Positions 17,660 to 26,086 are shown, counted from the stretch's first letter. The stretch is 64,000 nt of DNA from Mariniradius saccharolyticus AK6 (GCF_000330725.2 NZ_AMZY02000006.1:1-64000), one strand, 5' to 3'. Notes: a model not told the origin generated them from the sequence alone. Numbers and translations are program-made.

Positions 17660-18811
17660 ATGAATATCAAATCCTATTTTGAGCCTGTCCCGGATTTTCT
17701 TTTTCAACAAACCTTCAGCCACAACTCATTTTTCAACTTTATCCACTACTATGGAGAGACATTCCCAGACTTGAAGGGCGTGCAGATTGCTCTGATCGGT
17801 TTGACAGAAACTAGGGGTATGAAGCGGCCGGAGAGCATGGAACGGGCTGCCTTGGAGATCAGGGAAAAACTCTACCACCTCAAGAAAGGGCACGGACTTT
17901 ATAAGATCGTCGACCTAGGTGATCTCAAACGTGGCGAGAGCTATGAGGATTCCATTCGTTTGATTCAAGAGGTGGGTGAGGCCTTGCTGAAGAGGCAAAT
18001 TCTTCCAATTTTCTTCGGTGGATCCCATGACCTTGACTTGGGGCAATACCTGGCCTACGAAAACATAGAGAAACTTGTATCCTTGGTTACTGTCGATGCT
18101 AAGATCGATATGGAAGAAGAAGGTCTGCCCTTTGAGAAACATTCCCAAGACATCATTCTCCATCAGCCAAATTTCCTTTTCAATTACAGCCATTTAGCCT
18201 ATCAAAGCTTTCTCGTGGATAAAGACCTAATGGGGGCTTTGGAAAAGCTTTATTTCGAACACGTCAGGCTCGGACAGACCAAGGGCCATTTCAAGGAAAT
18301 CGAGCCCATAGTCCGCAATGCCGATTTGATGAGTTTCGACGTGTGCGCTATCCAATCCTCGGATGCACCCGGTGCCGCAGATGCGCAGCCGTTTGGCTTG
18401 ACTGGAGAGGAAGCCTGCCAGATTTGTAGGTTTGCCGGTTTGAATGAAAAACTGTCCTCGATGGGCATTTATGGCTATCAACCTTACTATGACGATAGCC
18501 GCAATAAGACCGCTTCCGTCATCGCAACGATGATCTGGTACTTCATCGAGGGATTCTATGATAGGAAGGATTCGCTATCATTCAAGGGGAGCGATTATGT
18601 CAAATATACCGTATCTTTGGACTCCAAACCCTCCATTTTGGTGTTTTACAAAAGCAAACGCAGCGAGAAATGGTGGATGGAAATCCCCAAACAGGATGCC
18701 GATAAGTTTGACCGGGCCAGCATTATTCCCTGCAGTTACCAGGATTATCAGATGGCCCAAGCAGGAGAGGTTCCCGATCGATGGATCAATGCCCAAATCA
18801 AGCTTTTGTAA
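17660..18811 (+). CDS. Arginase/formimidoylglutamase-fold protein with altered metal site
   Basis: Ureohydrolase-fold protein of 383 aa. Family landmarks are kept in position, but key Mn ligands differ. GGSHD (residues 120-124) retains the His. The D-A-H-x-D motif reads DAKID (146-150), with Lys for His. The S-x-D-x-D motif reads SFDVC (225-229), with Cys for the second Asp. A DAPG loop (235-238) follows. It belongs to the longer Bacteroidota branch often labelled formimidoylglutamase. With these changes a standard bi-Mn hydrolase is doubtful. ATG 17660 (MNIKSYF) is favoured over an upstream TTG. The cytochrome b5 gene follows with no gap. Confidence 0.8.
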   Translation: MNIKSYFEPVPDFLFQQTFSHNSFFNFIHYYGETFPDLKGVQIALIGLTETRGMKRPESMERAALEIREKLYHLKKGHGLYKIVDLGDLKRGESYEDSIRLIQEVGEALLKRQILPIFFGGSHDLDLGQYLAYENIEKLVSLVTVDAKIDMEEEGLPFEKHSQDIILHQPNFLFNYSHLAYQSFLVDKDLMGALEKLYFEHVRLGQTKGHFKEIEPIVRNADLMSFDVCAIQSSDAPGAADAQPFGLTGEEACQICRFAGLNEKLSSMGIYGYQPYYDDSRNKTASVIATMIWYFIEGFYDRKDSLSFKGSDYVKYTVSLDSKPSILVFYKSKRSEKWWMEIPKQDADKFDRASIIPCSYQDYQMAQAGEVPDRWINAQIKLL

Positions 18812-19045
18812 ATGAAACCTGTCACGAGGCAGCAGTTGGCCCTGAGAAATGGGCAGGACAAACCCGAGATCTGGATCGCCTACAAAGGGACCATCTACGA
18901 CGTTACCAAGTCCCGACTCTGGAAAAACGGCAAGCATTATGAACATTGGGCAGGGCAAGACCTTACAGAGGAGCTGAAAGACGCTCCCCACACAGAAGAA
19001 GTTTTTAAAAGATTCAAAGCAATAGGCCACCTAATCGAACCATGA
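18812..19045 (+). CDS. Cytochrome b5-like heme-binding protein
   Basis: 77-aa stand-alone cytochrome b5 domain. The two axial histidines are plausible in HYEHWAGQDLT and APHTEEVF. The fold's opening pattern IWIAYKGTIYDVTKS is clear. It starts on the base after the arginase-fold stop and overlaps the kinase gene by 4 nt, placing it inside a four-gene operon; its electron partner is not evident. Confidence 0.85.
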   Translation: MKPVTRQQLALRNGQDKPEIWIAYKGTIYDVTKSRLWKNGKHYEHWAGQDLTEELKDAPHTEEVFKRFKAIGHLIEP

Positions 19046-19884
19046 TACTCATCGCAGACAGCGGAGCCAGCAAAACAGATTGGCGGATTCTTTCGGATAA
19101 AGGCGTTGTCGGACAGCATAGGGGAATTGGCTTTAACCCCAACTACCAGACCGCCGAGGAAATGTCCAATGAATTGCAGGATGAATTCCTGCTCAAGGCC
19201 CAAGACGATATCGAAACGATCTATTTCTATGGTGCTGGCTGTACTTCCCCCAAAAACCGCTCTCAAGTTGAACATGCGCTTCGCAGGATTTTCAAAAGGG
19301 CTGAAATAAATGTCGACCATGATATGATGGCGGCTGCAAGGGCGACCTGCGGGCACCATGCTGGAATTGCCTGCATCTTGGGCACTGGTTCCAACAGCTG
19401 TGATTATGACGGTGAATACATCATAGCCAAGCGTCCGGCACCAGGTTATATTTTGGGCGATGAGGGAGGTGGCGCCTACATCGGACGGAAATTTCTGCAG
19501 GATTTTATCCATGAGGAAATGCCCAAGAAAATCCGGGAAAAGGTCCTCGAGAAGTTCCAGCTCGACAACCAGACAATCATCGAGCATGTCTACCAAAAGC
19601 CATTCCCGGGGCGTTACATGGCGAGCTTTTGCCGCTTTATTACCGAGCATATCAACGACCCCTATTGCTACATGCTTTATTACCAATCGTTTCAGGACTT
19701 TTTCAGAAAGCATGTCATGAAATATGACGACTATAAAAAGAAGGAAGTCAACTTCGTGGGCTCCATTGCCTTTTATAACAGTGACATCCTGAGAAATGCC
19801 GCCTACGATGTAGACATCCACGTAAATTTGATTATCGAAAGTCCCATCGAAGGGCTGACGCTTTACCACCAAGAATTATTATGA
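19042..19884 (+). CDS. BadF-family amino-sugar kinase (MurNAc/GlcNAc kinase-like)
   Basis: 280-aa member of the BadF/BadG ASKHA superfamily: phosphate-1 loop IADSGASKTDWR (residues 3-14) and phosphate-2/adenosine motifs (ILGTGSNSC; ILGDEGGGAYIG). It overlaps murQ by 4 nt (ATGA). BadF-type kinases coupled to MurQ (MurK) phosphorylate MurNAc and often GlcNAc released from peptidoglycan, so MurK is the best guess; general GlcNAc kinase is the alternative. Confidence 0.87.
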   Translation: MILIADSGASKTDWRILSDKGVVGQHRGIGFNPNYQTAEEMSNELQDEFLLKAQDDIETIYFYGAGCTSPKNRSQVEHALRRIFKRAEINVDHDMMAAARATCGHHAGIACILGTGSNSCDYDGEYIIAKRPAPGYILGDEGGGAYIGRKFLQDFIHEEMPKKIREKVLEKFQLDNQTIIEHVYQKPFPGRYMASFCRFITEHINDPYCYMLYYQSFQDFFRKHVMKYDDYKKKEVNFVGSIAFYNSDILRNAAYDVDIHVNLIIESPIEGLTLYHQELL

Positions 19885-20696
19885 GCACCACCGAAAGTTC
19901 CTCCCTCTACGACAACCTCGAAAAGATGGATGTCGGCACCCTTTTGCACCATATCAACGAGGAAGATAAGAAAGTCGCACATGCTGTCGAAGGGCAGCTA
20001 AAAGCAATCGAGGCCTTGGTCTCCCACATCGTTCCAAGGATGGAAAAAGGTGGCAGACTCTTCTATATCGGCGCAGGTACAAGTGGAAGGCTAGGAATCC
20101 TGGATGCATCCGAATGCCCTCCTACCTATGGCGTCCCGTTCGACTGGGTGGTGGGCATTATCGCGGGTGGTGATCAGGCGATTCGGAAGGCAGTCGAAAA
20201 TGCCGAAGACGACCCAAACCAAGCTTGGCAGGATATCCAGGCCTTTGGTTTTGATGAAAATGACACCGTAATCGGTATCGCAGCTTCAGGCACCACTCCC
20301 TATGTCATCGGCGGTGTAAAGGCGGCCAGGGAAGCAGGTCTCCTAACTGGTTGCATTACCTGCAATAGCAATACACCGCTTGCGGCAGCCGTGGAATATC
20401 CGATCGAGGTAGTGGTTGGGCCCGAATTTGTCACGGGAAGTACGCGCATGAAAGCAGGCACGGCCCAAAAACTCGTCCTGAACATGATCTCTACTACGAC
20501 GATGATCAAGCTAGGTAGGGTAAAAGGAAATAAGATGGTGGACATGCAGCTTTCCAACGCGAAATTGGTAAAAAGGGGGACCAAGATGATCATGGAGGCC
20601 ACAGGTTTGGATGCTGAGCATGCCAGCTCCCTTTTGCTGGAACATGGCTCGGTACGCAAGGCGGTGGAAGCATATTCCAATACTTTCAAGGGCTGA
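19881..20696 (+). CDS. murQ: N-acetylmuramic acid 6-phosphate etherase
   Basis: SIS-domain enzyme splitting MurNAc-6-P into GlcNAc-6-P and lactate during cell-wall recycling. Visible are the SIS sugar-phosphate loop FYIGAGTSGRLGILDASECPP (split about residues 61-80), the AASGTTPYV loop, and the etherase motif EFVTGSTRMKAGTAQK (about 179-194). Length (271 aa) is a little short of E. coli MurQ. Coupled to the upstream kinase by an ATGA overlap. Confidence 0.95.
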   Translation: MSTTESSSLYDNLEKMDVGTLLHHINEEDKKVAHAVEGQLKAIEALVSHIVPRMEKGGRLFYIGAGTSGRLGILDASECPPTYGVPFDWVVGIIAGGDQAIRKAVENAEDDPNQAWQDIQAFGFDENDTVIGIAASGTTPYVIGGVKAAREAGLLTGCITCNSNTPLAAAVEYPIEVVVGPEFVTGSTRMKAGTAQKLVLNMISTTTMIKLGRVKGNKMVDMQLSNAKLVKRGTKMIMEATGLDAEHASSLLLEHGSVRKAVEAYSNTFKG

Positions 20697-20718
20697 CATA
20701 TTAATCCGAAACTTTGGG

Positions 20719-20726
20719 TAACTTTG
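20719..20726 (+). promoter_or_regulatory. -7 promoter element of pseudouridine synthase gene
   Basis: TAACTTTG fits TAnnTTTG, 63 nt before the ATG at 20789. The -33 element is not clear. Confidence 0.4.
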
Positions 20727-20788
20727 CATCCCTTTTAAAATCAGGGAATTAAAAACAATACAGATACAGCAGCGATGCTGCAATTACA

Positions 20789-22627
20789 ATGAGAAAAGAC
20801 GATAGAAATTACGGTTCAAAAAAAGATTTTGGCTCTAAGGATTCAGGCAAAGGAAAATCCGACAAAAAGAAGGGATTTTCCAAGGATGATTCCTTTGGAA
20901 AGTCAAAATTCTCAGGGGGTAAGGGAGACAGCTGGTCAGATAAAAAATCAGGATTCGGCAAAGGCCGCACCGACTCGAAAGGCGGAGACAATGCGGAAAA
21001 ATGGCTTTCAAAGTTTGAGGGCGGAGAAGGTAAAAAGCGGGATTGGGAAGACAAAAAGCCACGCTTTGGAAAAAGCGATGAAAGACCAAGTAGAGGTCGT
21101 GGAAGAGATGATTCGGGGGAAAAGCGGTTTTTCAAATCTGACGAACGCGAAGGCTCCAAGCGTACTTGGGAAGACAAAAAACCTAGATTCGGCAAAGACG
21201 AAGAGAGGCCAAACAAAGGCCGCAGCAGAGACGAATCGGGTGAAAGGAAATTTTCCAGATCCGATGATCGGGAAGGAAGAAGAAAGGATTGGGAAGAGAA
21301 AAAGCCACGATTCCGAAAAGATGAAGAAAGACCGGCGAGAGGGCGAGGAAGAGAGGAAGGACCGGAGAAGAAGTCATTTAGGTCTGATAACCGCGAAAGC
21401 GGAAAGCGATCCTGGGAAGACAAAAAGGATTTTGAAAAACCAAAATCCTACGGAAAATCAGGAGACAGATACCGCGATTCTGGTGAGGGCGACCGTCCAA
21501 AACGGTATGAAGACAAGCCAAAGCCTGAATGGAAAGAGTCCCGCGGAGAGGATAGAACTGAGCGGAAAGGTAGTTTCGAAGAGAAGCGCATCAAGCGGTT
21601 CTTCAAGGAAGATGAGGAACTTCCCAAAGAAAAACTGGCAAAGCCGGACTTCAGCAAGTTTGGCGCTGGAGATCAAGAAGAAAAACCCCGAAAATTCCCC
21701 AAAGCAGACAAGGATGAGGCGGAAGAGGGAGATTTCAAAACTGTCTACCGAGGTAGAGGTAAGGATGAAAAGCCTGTGTATGCCAGAGTTCCAAAATCGG
21801 AAATAGAAGACCGAACAGAACGGTCTTCCAAAAAAGCATATTCAGCTGAAGCACCCGAAGAGCGGCCAAAGTACAATTTGGAAAATCTTCAAAAGGGCAA
21901 AAAAGGCAAAGATGATGAGGTTTTCCGTCTCAACAAGTATATCTCCAATTCAGGGATCTGCTCCAGACGTGAAGCGGACGAACTGATCAAAAAGGGCGAG
22001 GTAATGGTAAACGGCGAAGTAGTAACTGAAATGGGCCATAAGGTGCTGCGTTCCGACAAGGTGACCTTCAGGGGAAAACTCATCCGTCCCGAAAAGCCTG
22101 TCTATATTCTCCTCAACAAGCCCAAGGATTTTATCACTACGACCGATGATCCGATGGAGCGCAAAACGGTCATGCAATTGATCGAAAATGCTTGTGAAGA
22201 AAGGGTCTTCCCCGTAGGAAGACTAGATCGGAATACGACTGGCCTGTTGCTGTTTACCAACGACGGTGAACTGGCAGATAAGCTATCGCATCCATCAAAT
22301 GAGGTAAAGAAGATTTACCAAGTAACCTTGGATAAACCGCTGACCCACAAGCATGAGGAGGAAATCTTGGAAGGCTTCACCCTCGAAGATGGCCCTGTCA
22401 ATGTCAACGACATGCAGGTGCTTTCAAAAGACCGGACCATCCTAGGCCTTGAAATCCACTTGGGCAGAAACCGGATTGTGAGAAGGATTTTTGCACATTT
22501 CGGATATGACGTCGTAGCACTTGACCGTGTCCTGTATGCGGGTCTGGACAAAAAGGACCTGCCACGTGGAAGGTATAGATTTCTGTCCGAACAGGAGGTG
22601 ATTCGCCTCAAGTTCCTCAACAAATAG
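20789..22627 (+). CDS. RsuA/RluB-type pseudouridine synthase with long charged repetitive N-terminus
   Basis: C-terminal 235 residues form a normal 23S/16S rRNA pseudouridine synthase: an S4 RNA-binding domain (from about 377; RLNKYISNSGICSRREADELI) and a catalytic domain with D480 in GRLDRNTTG. The first ~370 residues are a disordered K/R/D/E/G-rich tail. Within it a 41-residue unit repeats with Trp at 86, 127, 168 and 209. Such tails occur in Bacteroidota RluB homologues and probably bind RNA or promote phase separation; this is inference. Codon use stays coherent through the tail, so it is genuinely coding. Confidence 0.92.
   Translation: MRKDDRNYGSKKDFGSKDSGKGKSDKKKGFSKDDSFGKSKFSGGKGDSWSDKKSGFGKGRTDSKGGDNAEKWLSKFEGGEGKKRDWEDKKPRFGKSDERPSRGRGRDDSGEKRFFKSDEREGSKRTWEDKKPRFGKDEERPNKGRSRDESGERKFSRSDDREGRRKDWEEKKPRFRKDEERPARGRGREEGPEKKSFRSDNRESGKRSWEDKKDFEKPKSYGKSGDRYRDSGEGDRPKRYEDKPKPEWKESRGEDRTERKGSFEEKRIKRFFKEDEELPKEKLAKPDFSKFGAGDQEEKPRKFPKADKDEAEEGDFKTVYRGRGKDEKPVYARVPKSEIEDRTERSSKKAYSAEAPEERPKYNLENLQKGKKGKDDEVFRLNKYISNSGICSRREADELIKKGEVMVNGEVVTEMGHKVLRSDKVTFRGKLIRPEKPVYILLNKPKDFITTTDDPMERKTVMQLIENACEERVFPVGRLDRNTTGLLLFTNDGELADKLSHPSNEVKKIYQVTLDKPLTHKHEEEILEGFTLEDGPVNVNDMQVLSKDRTILGLEIHLGRNRIVRRIFAHFGYDVVALDRVLYAGLDKKDLPRGRYRFLSEQEVIRLKFLNK
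21032..21430 (+). repeat. In-frame 123-bp coding repeat (41 aa, about 3.3 copies)
   Basis: Units begin near residues 82, 123, 164 and 205 of the pseudouridine synthase. Each unit holds W-E-D/E-KKPRF, then an ERP-x-x-GR-x-R segment and an RSD/KSD-x-RE end. The Trp spacing is exactly 41 residues four times, so the copies have diverged by substitution without indels. Confidence 0.85.
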
Positions 22628-22635
22628 CAAATGTA

Positions 22636-22672
22636 AAAGGCTGTTTCGAACCCGAAACAGCCTTCATTTTTT
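22636..22672. terminator. Bidirectional terminator
   Basis: Stem AAGGCTGTTTCG/CGAAACAGCCTT with a short loop, a T-run to the right and A-rich sequence to the left, between two convergent genes. Confidence 0.88.
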
Positions 22673-22687
22673 CCGCCCCTTGAGCAA

Positions 22688-23278
22688 TTACTTCGCAGCC
22701 AAGAGTTGCGTGAACCCTTCGTCTGTCTTCACAAAGAACTCAAGCTTCGCTCTTGGGCTTACGCCTTCCATTTTGTAGAGCTTCTGGAAGCCATTGACAT
22801 CAGAAACGTGTTCCTCATGGATCAGTTTGTCGTTTTCGAAAACCAAAATCTCGAGGTTGACCGCTGACAACCCGTTGTACAACAATTTGAACTTGTTGTT
22901 TTCGACCTTCTCCACCATGGAGAATGCGATTGGCTTGCTTACAGGGGTGCCCATATCGAGCATATACTGATCGATCACTTGGTTGTTTTCAAGGATTTCG
23001 ACTGCGTATTTGCCGGGAACAAGGTTGACAAAATCATAAGCCTTTGCAAATGGCTTGTCCGCAACAATCTTGTCCTTCTGTACCAAAAACTTGTTGGCAT
23101 CGTAGATTTTCACGGTGACAGGTGCCACAGGATTCATACTGTAGATCAGTTGAACCTTGGTGTTGTCCACTTTTCTGACAGTAACACTCGCACGATCAGG
23201 ATCAACAGAACCTGAGACATTTGCCATGGCGGTCGCCGACACGCCAAGGGCAAGGATAAAAGCTTGTAACTTTTTCAT
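22688..23278 (-). CDS. Secreted beta-sandwich protein, unknown
   Basis: 196 aa with a Sec signal peptide (cleavage near AMA-NVSG, residue 19). The mature part is two strand-rich repeats of about 85 aa, each with the pattern V-K-I/L-E-I/V..F/Y-D/E-N..L-I/V and a closing VPGKYAVEI-like turn, suggesting two Ig-like or DUF3244-type domains. No cysteines or catalytic motifs. The role is probably extracytoplasmic binding or structural. It has its own promoter 127 nt upstream. Confidence 0.75.
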   Translation of the reverse strand: MKKLQAFILALGVSATAMANVSGSVDPDRASVTVRKVDNTKVQLIYSMNPVAPVTVKIYDANKFLVQKDKIVADKPFAKAYDFVNLVPGKYAVEILENNQVIDQYMLDMGTPVSKPIAFSMVEKVENNKFKLLYNGLSAVNLEILVFENDKLIHEEHVSDVNGFQKLYKMEGVSPRAKLEFFVKTDEGFTQLLAAK

Positions 23279-23404
23279 GGTAATAAATAGTTAATAGGTT
23301 TGAGAATTCTAACTTTTGCTAACCCCTGGGAAACTGAATTTCCAAACAATCATCGGGGGGCTATTTGGGGGCGGATCAAGTGGGCCAGTCGATTGACTTC
23401 GGGA

Positions 23405-23436
23405 CAAACATAGAATACGGGATTCTTTATTGCAAA
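23405..23436 (-). promoter_or_regulatory. Bacteroidota-type promoter of the secreted protein gene
   Basis: On the minus strand TATGTTTG (23405-23412) and TTTG (23433-23436) are 20 bp apart, a good TTTG-N20-TAnnTTTG match. It implies a leader of about 120 nt before the ATG at 23278. The remaining 23440-23635 stretch is AT-rich and I see no gene in it. Confidence 0.55.
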
Positions 23437-23635
23437 TATTTTAATAAAAATTAATATCTATTACAAAATAGACAACAAAATAACTATTTTGATATCATAT
23501 TTACATTTGTCAAATATTCTATCGGAATCGATCGCAAAGAACTGGATAATCTGATTTCGAGGGATCTGGCCAAATAATATTTTTTCTTGAATATCTTCTG
23601 GCTGTATTTGATCCTGCCTCCCAAAGTTCCGGAAA

Positions 23636-23671
23636 ATAAAAAAAGGACCCGGCCTGACGCCTGTCCTTTTC
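23636..23671 (-). terminator. Terminator of the sigma/DUF4252 operon
   Basis: Stem AAAAGGAC/GTCCTTTT (23641-23670) with an inner GGC/GCC pairing, followed on the minus strand by a T-rich tract. Confidence 0.75.
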
Positions 23672-23706
23672 TTAAAAGTGGTAAGTTGGTTTAGGGAATA
23701 TCTGCG

Positions 23707-24186
23707 TTACTTCGAACCCTTTCCCGCATCGGCTAAGGTTTTGGAATCAAAAGACCCGAGCAATTCGACGACGATCATTTCGCCTTCTTTGTCATTGACC
23801 ATTACAACAACATCGCTGATGACATTGTTGCCTTTGGTGAAAATCAATACGCTGTTGCCTTTGTCCCGGGTTTCCATCAGAAGTTCATAGCGCTCCTTTT
23901 CCAGGGATTTCTGCAGGGCTTTGAATTCTGTTTCGGCTGAACCTACGTTCTCCGGAAGTTTGAAGAGCTTTACCTTCTCGAGGGATTTCACGATTCCCTC
24001 CATGTTTGCCTCGTCAAGCTTCACGTTGAAGCCTTCCGCAAAGTTCATAAAGTTGCCGCCGATGTCCATATGGAAGAAATCATCGTTGGTTTTGTATTTT
24101 TGGTAGAGTGCGTCGACGCTTTTACTTTGGGCGAAGGCAAATTGTCCAACGAGGGACAGGCTGAGAATCAGGATAAGCTTTTTCAT
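23707..24186 (-). CDS. DUF4252 secreted protein (second copy)
   Basis: 159 aa, signal peptide cleaved near AFAQ-SKSVD. DUF4252 is a Bacteroidota family of small envelope proteins of unknown function. The pattern YQKY-x-D-D-F-x-x-M-D-I and a C-terminal domain ending in LLGSFDSKTLADA agree with the neighbouring paralogue. It is last in an operon led by an ECF sigma factor. Confidence 0.85.
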   Translation of the reverse strand: MKKLILILSLSLVGQFAFAQSKSVDALYQKYKTNDDFFHMDIGGNFMNFAEGFNVKLDEANMEGIVKSLEKVKLFKLPENVGSAETEFKALQKSLEKERYELLMETRDKGNSVLIFTKGNNVISDVVVMVNDKEGEMIVVELLGSFDSKTLADAGKGSK

Positions 24187-24201
24187 GGTATAGAGGTTGG
24201 T

Positions 24202-24732
24202 TTATTTTTTTCCTTTTTGGTATTCGTTCATGCCGGGCATATTGGTTTTTTCGGCGAGGATATTCAGGTCTTGGTAAGTGAAATTACCCAACATGCTGAG
24301 GAGGGTAAAACTCTCGCCCGAACCCGAAATCATGAGGAGCTCTTTGACCATGCCGTTTTCCTCACGCACCATAAACTTCGTATTGGAGCCCTTGTCGGCC
24401 ACGTCCATCAGGTCCTCGTATTTGTTTTTGGTTAGCGTACCCATGGCTTCGTTGTACAAGGATTTACCGTTGCCACTTTCCGTGGAAAGGATTCTGATTC
24501 CTTTCACCTTGGATATCAGAACGCCTAGTTCCTCGGCTTCCTTGTCATTATCCGAGGTCGCGGCGGATTTGAGAAATCCCCCGGCCATCTGCATCATTTT
24601 GGGGCTGATGTAGACCCGCGAGAAGTTGTCGTCTTCCATGTATTTGGAAAAAAACTTCACGATCGCATCATCCTGTCCGTGGGCGGCACCCACCGAAAAG
24701 ACAAACGCCAGTAAAATCAGGTACTTTTTCAT
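24202..24732 (-). CDS. DUF4252 secreted protein (first copy)
   Basis: 176 aa, signal peptide cleaved near GAAHG-QDD. Paralogue of the next gene, sharing KYMEDDNFSRVYISPKMM-like and LLSMLGNFTYQDLNILA-like segments. The start overlaps the anti-sigma-like gene by 4 nt and the second copy follows after 15 nt, so the four genes form one transcript. Confidence 0.85.
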   Translation of the reverse strand: MKKYLILLAFVFSVGAAHGQDDAIVKFFSKYMEDDNFSRVYISPKMMQMAGGFLKSAATSDNDKEAEELGVLISKVKGIRILSTESGNGKSLYNEAMGTLTKNKYEDLMDVADKGSNTKFMVREENGMVKELLMISGSGESFTLLSMLGNFTYQDLNILAEKTNMPGMNEYQKGKK

Positions 24733-25166
24733 GGGTTATCGGTTTTGGCAGGAATCTGAAATATTTCCTGCGTGGTGTTGAGATGTTTCATTTCTTGCAT
24801 GATCTGCATCGAGGAAGTCCCCTTCTGCATGTTTTCCTGGATCAAGGCCAAGGCCTGCATGACCTGTTCATAGGCTTCACGCTCTGCCTTTTTTGTTTCA
24901 TAGCGCTGATAGGCCGCCCCGGCCACGGCCATGACAAGGAGTGAAGCAGCAATTTTCTTCCAATTGGCCCAGAGCCAAACTTCCTGCTTCGGCATCGTCA
25001 TTTCGGAAGGTTTCATGGCCGCAATGGACTCGAGCCCGAGGAAGAATTTCTTCTCTTCAGCATAGCCCTCGGCCTTGCCGAGCAGCGTTTTGAGCTCAGC
25101 TTCTTCTGCCAAGTCGGTCTCCGCTTCCCAGTATTTTTCCAGTAATTTTTCCAATCTATCGCTCAT
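24729..25166 (-). CDS. Putative anti-sigma factor (single-pass membrane protein)
   Basis: 145 aa: a cytosolic acidic N-terminus (LEKLLEKYWEAETDLAEEAELK), one membrane helix near residues 70-87 (KIAASLLVMAVAGAAY) and a helical extracytoplasmic tail. Position directly after an ECF sigma gene with an 11-nt overlap, plus topology, support an anti-sigma role. There is no zinc-binding HxxxCxxC motif, so the inference rests on context. Confidence 0.7.
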   Translation of the reverse strand: MSDRLEKLLEKYWEAETDLAEEAELKTLLGKAEGYAEEKKFFLGLESIAAMKPSEMTMPKQEVWLWANWKKIAASLLVMAVAGAAYQRYETKKAEREAYEQVMQALALIQENMQKGTSSMQIMQEMKHLNTTQEIFQIPAKTDNP

Positions 25167-25644
25167 GTGCGTGTTGGGTCAAATAGTTTCTCAATGATTT
25201 CCTGGCCCTGTGGAGGTTAACTTTGACCTGCTCCATGGAAATCTCCAGGTACTCGGCGATCTCCTCGTAGGTCAGTCCCTCCACTTCCCTGAGTTGGAAG
25301 ATCTCTCGTTGCTTTTCGGGTAGGGATTCCAAAAAGGCGAACACCTGCTTCACTTCCTCGGATCGCCCTTCTTCTCCGGTTTCGATCGCCTCGGGTTCCA
25401 GATTCCCAAGCGGTTCGATGCGCTGGGCTTTCCTGAAATGCTGCAGGCTCTCGTTTTTAAGACTCCGGACCAACCAACCGGTCGGGTTTTCCATATTTTG
25501 AAGCTGCTCTTGGTACCGCCACGATTTCTCGAAAACAGTCTGCAACAGGTCCTGCGCGACATCCCGGTCCTTGACCCAGAGGTACGCCATGCGGTACAGC
25601 TTGTTTTTGAGCGGCCAGATACTTGCTTCAAAAAATGTCTTCAT
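25156..25644 (-). CDS. ECF-type RNA polymerase sigma factor
   Basis: 162 aa with sigma region 2 (YLWVKDRDVAQDLLQTVFEKSW; GWLVRSLKNE) and region 4 (LPEKQREIFQLREVEGLTYEEIAEYLEISMEQVKVNLHRARK). It leads an operon with a membrane anti-sigma-like protein and two DUF4252 proteins. This arrangement, a sigma factor controlling small envelope proteins, is common in Bacteroidota; the inducing signal is unknown. Confidence 0.93.
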   Translation of the reverse strand: MKTFFEASIWPLKNKLYRMAYLWVKDRDVAQDLLQTVFEKSWRYQEQLQNMENPTGWLVRSLKNESLQHFRKAQRIEPLGNLEPEAIETGEEGRSEEVKQVFAFLESLPEKQREIFQLREVEGLTYEEIAEYLEISMEQVKVNLHRARKSLRNYLTQHAHER

Positions 25645-25712
25645 TCGCGTAGATGATGCAGGGAAAATCTAAATGTTACAGCAAGTTGGGGAAAAAATGG
25701 AGGGAATTTATG

Positions 25713-25770
25713 ATTGGGGGATTGGTTGTTGGGTTATTGGTGATTCGTTATTGAGTTTTTGGTTATTGGG
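25713..25770. repeat. Heptamer-phased intergenic repeat (TATTGGT family)
   Basis: Degenerate words GTTGGGT, TATTGGT, GATTCGT, TATTGAG follow each other at a 7-bp step (25728-25755), flanked by ATTGGTT and TATTGGG. Its reverse complement has the CAATAAC words seen at 63457-63480 and 63690-63720. Noncoding. The wider gap 25645-25873 holds nothing else I recognise. Confidence 0.75.
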
Positions 25771-25873
25771 CGAAGGTCTGGGGCTAGTTGGTGGATGAGG
25801 CCACTGGCGAGCGCGATTAATACTTTCTCGAGATAGTCCATCAAATTCAGTGGAAATCGAGGGTTCTGCCTAT

Positions 25874-26086
25874 CTAGACCGAATCAATTTTTTTGAAGGT
25901 CACCGTCTTCTCCTTCATTGATATTTTTCCGACTTGATACCCGAACTCGGCAAGTTCCTTTTTGCAATTCAAAAATGAATGGTCTATATCCATCCCGAGG
26001 ATCTCGCGTATTTCATCAAAACTCAGTTTCATTTGGGATTTTCCCTCCTTCTGGACAAACTCCCATAGGGGATTGTATTTGCTCAT
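25874..26086 (-). CDS. Small conserved protein, unknown (DUF7662-like)
   Basis: 70 aa beginning MSKYNPLWEFVQ, with LSFDEI-x-x-I-x-G and a middle IDHSFLNCKKELAEFGY segment and a closing strand TVTFKKI. This resembles a family of short bacterial proteins of unknown function often near mobile or toxin-antitoxin genes. It is single-gene, without visible partner. Confidence 0.6.
   Translation of the reverse strand: MSKYNPLWEFVQKEGKSQMKLSFDEIREILGMDIDHSFLNCKKELAEFGYQVGKISMKEKTVTFKKIDSV

Noticed and set aside
18937-19872. 311-codon open frame on the minus strand
   Set aside because: Lies opposite the cytochrome b5 and amino-sugar kinase genes, both with clear motifs and 4-nt overlaps.
20829-21806. 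325-codon open frame in the second plus frame
   Set aside because: It is a shadow of the K/R/D/E-rich tail of the pseudouridine synthase; the composition is a by-product of the repeats and the true frame continues into an S4 and catalytic domain.
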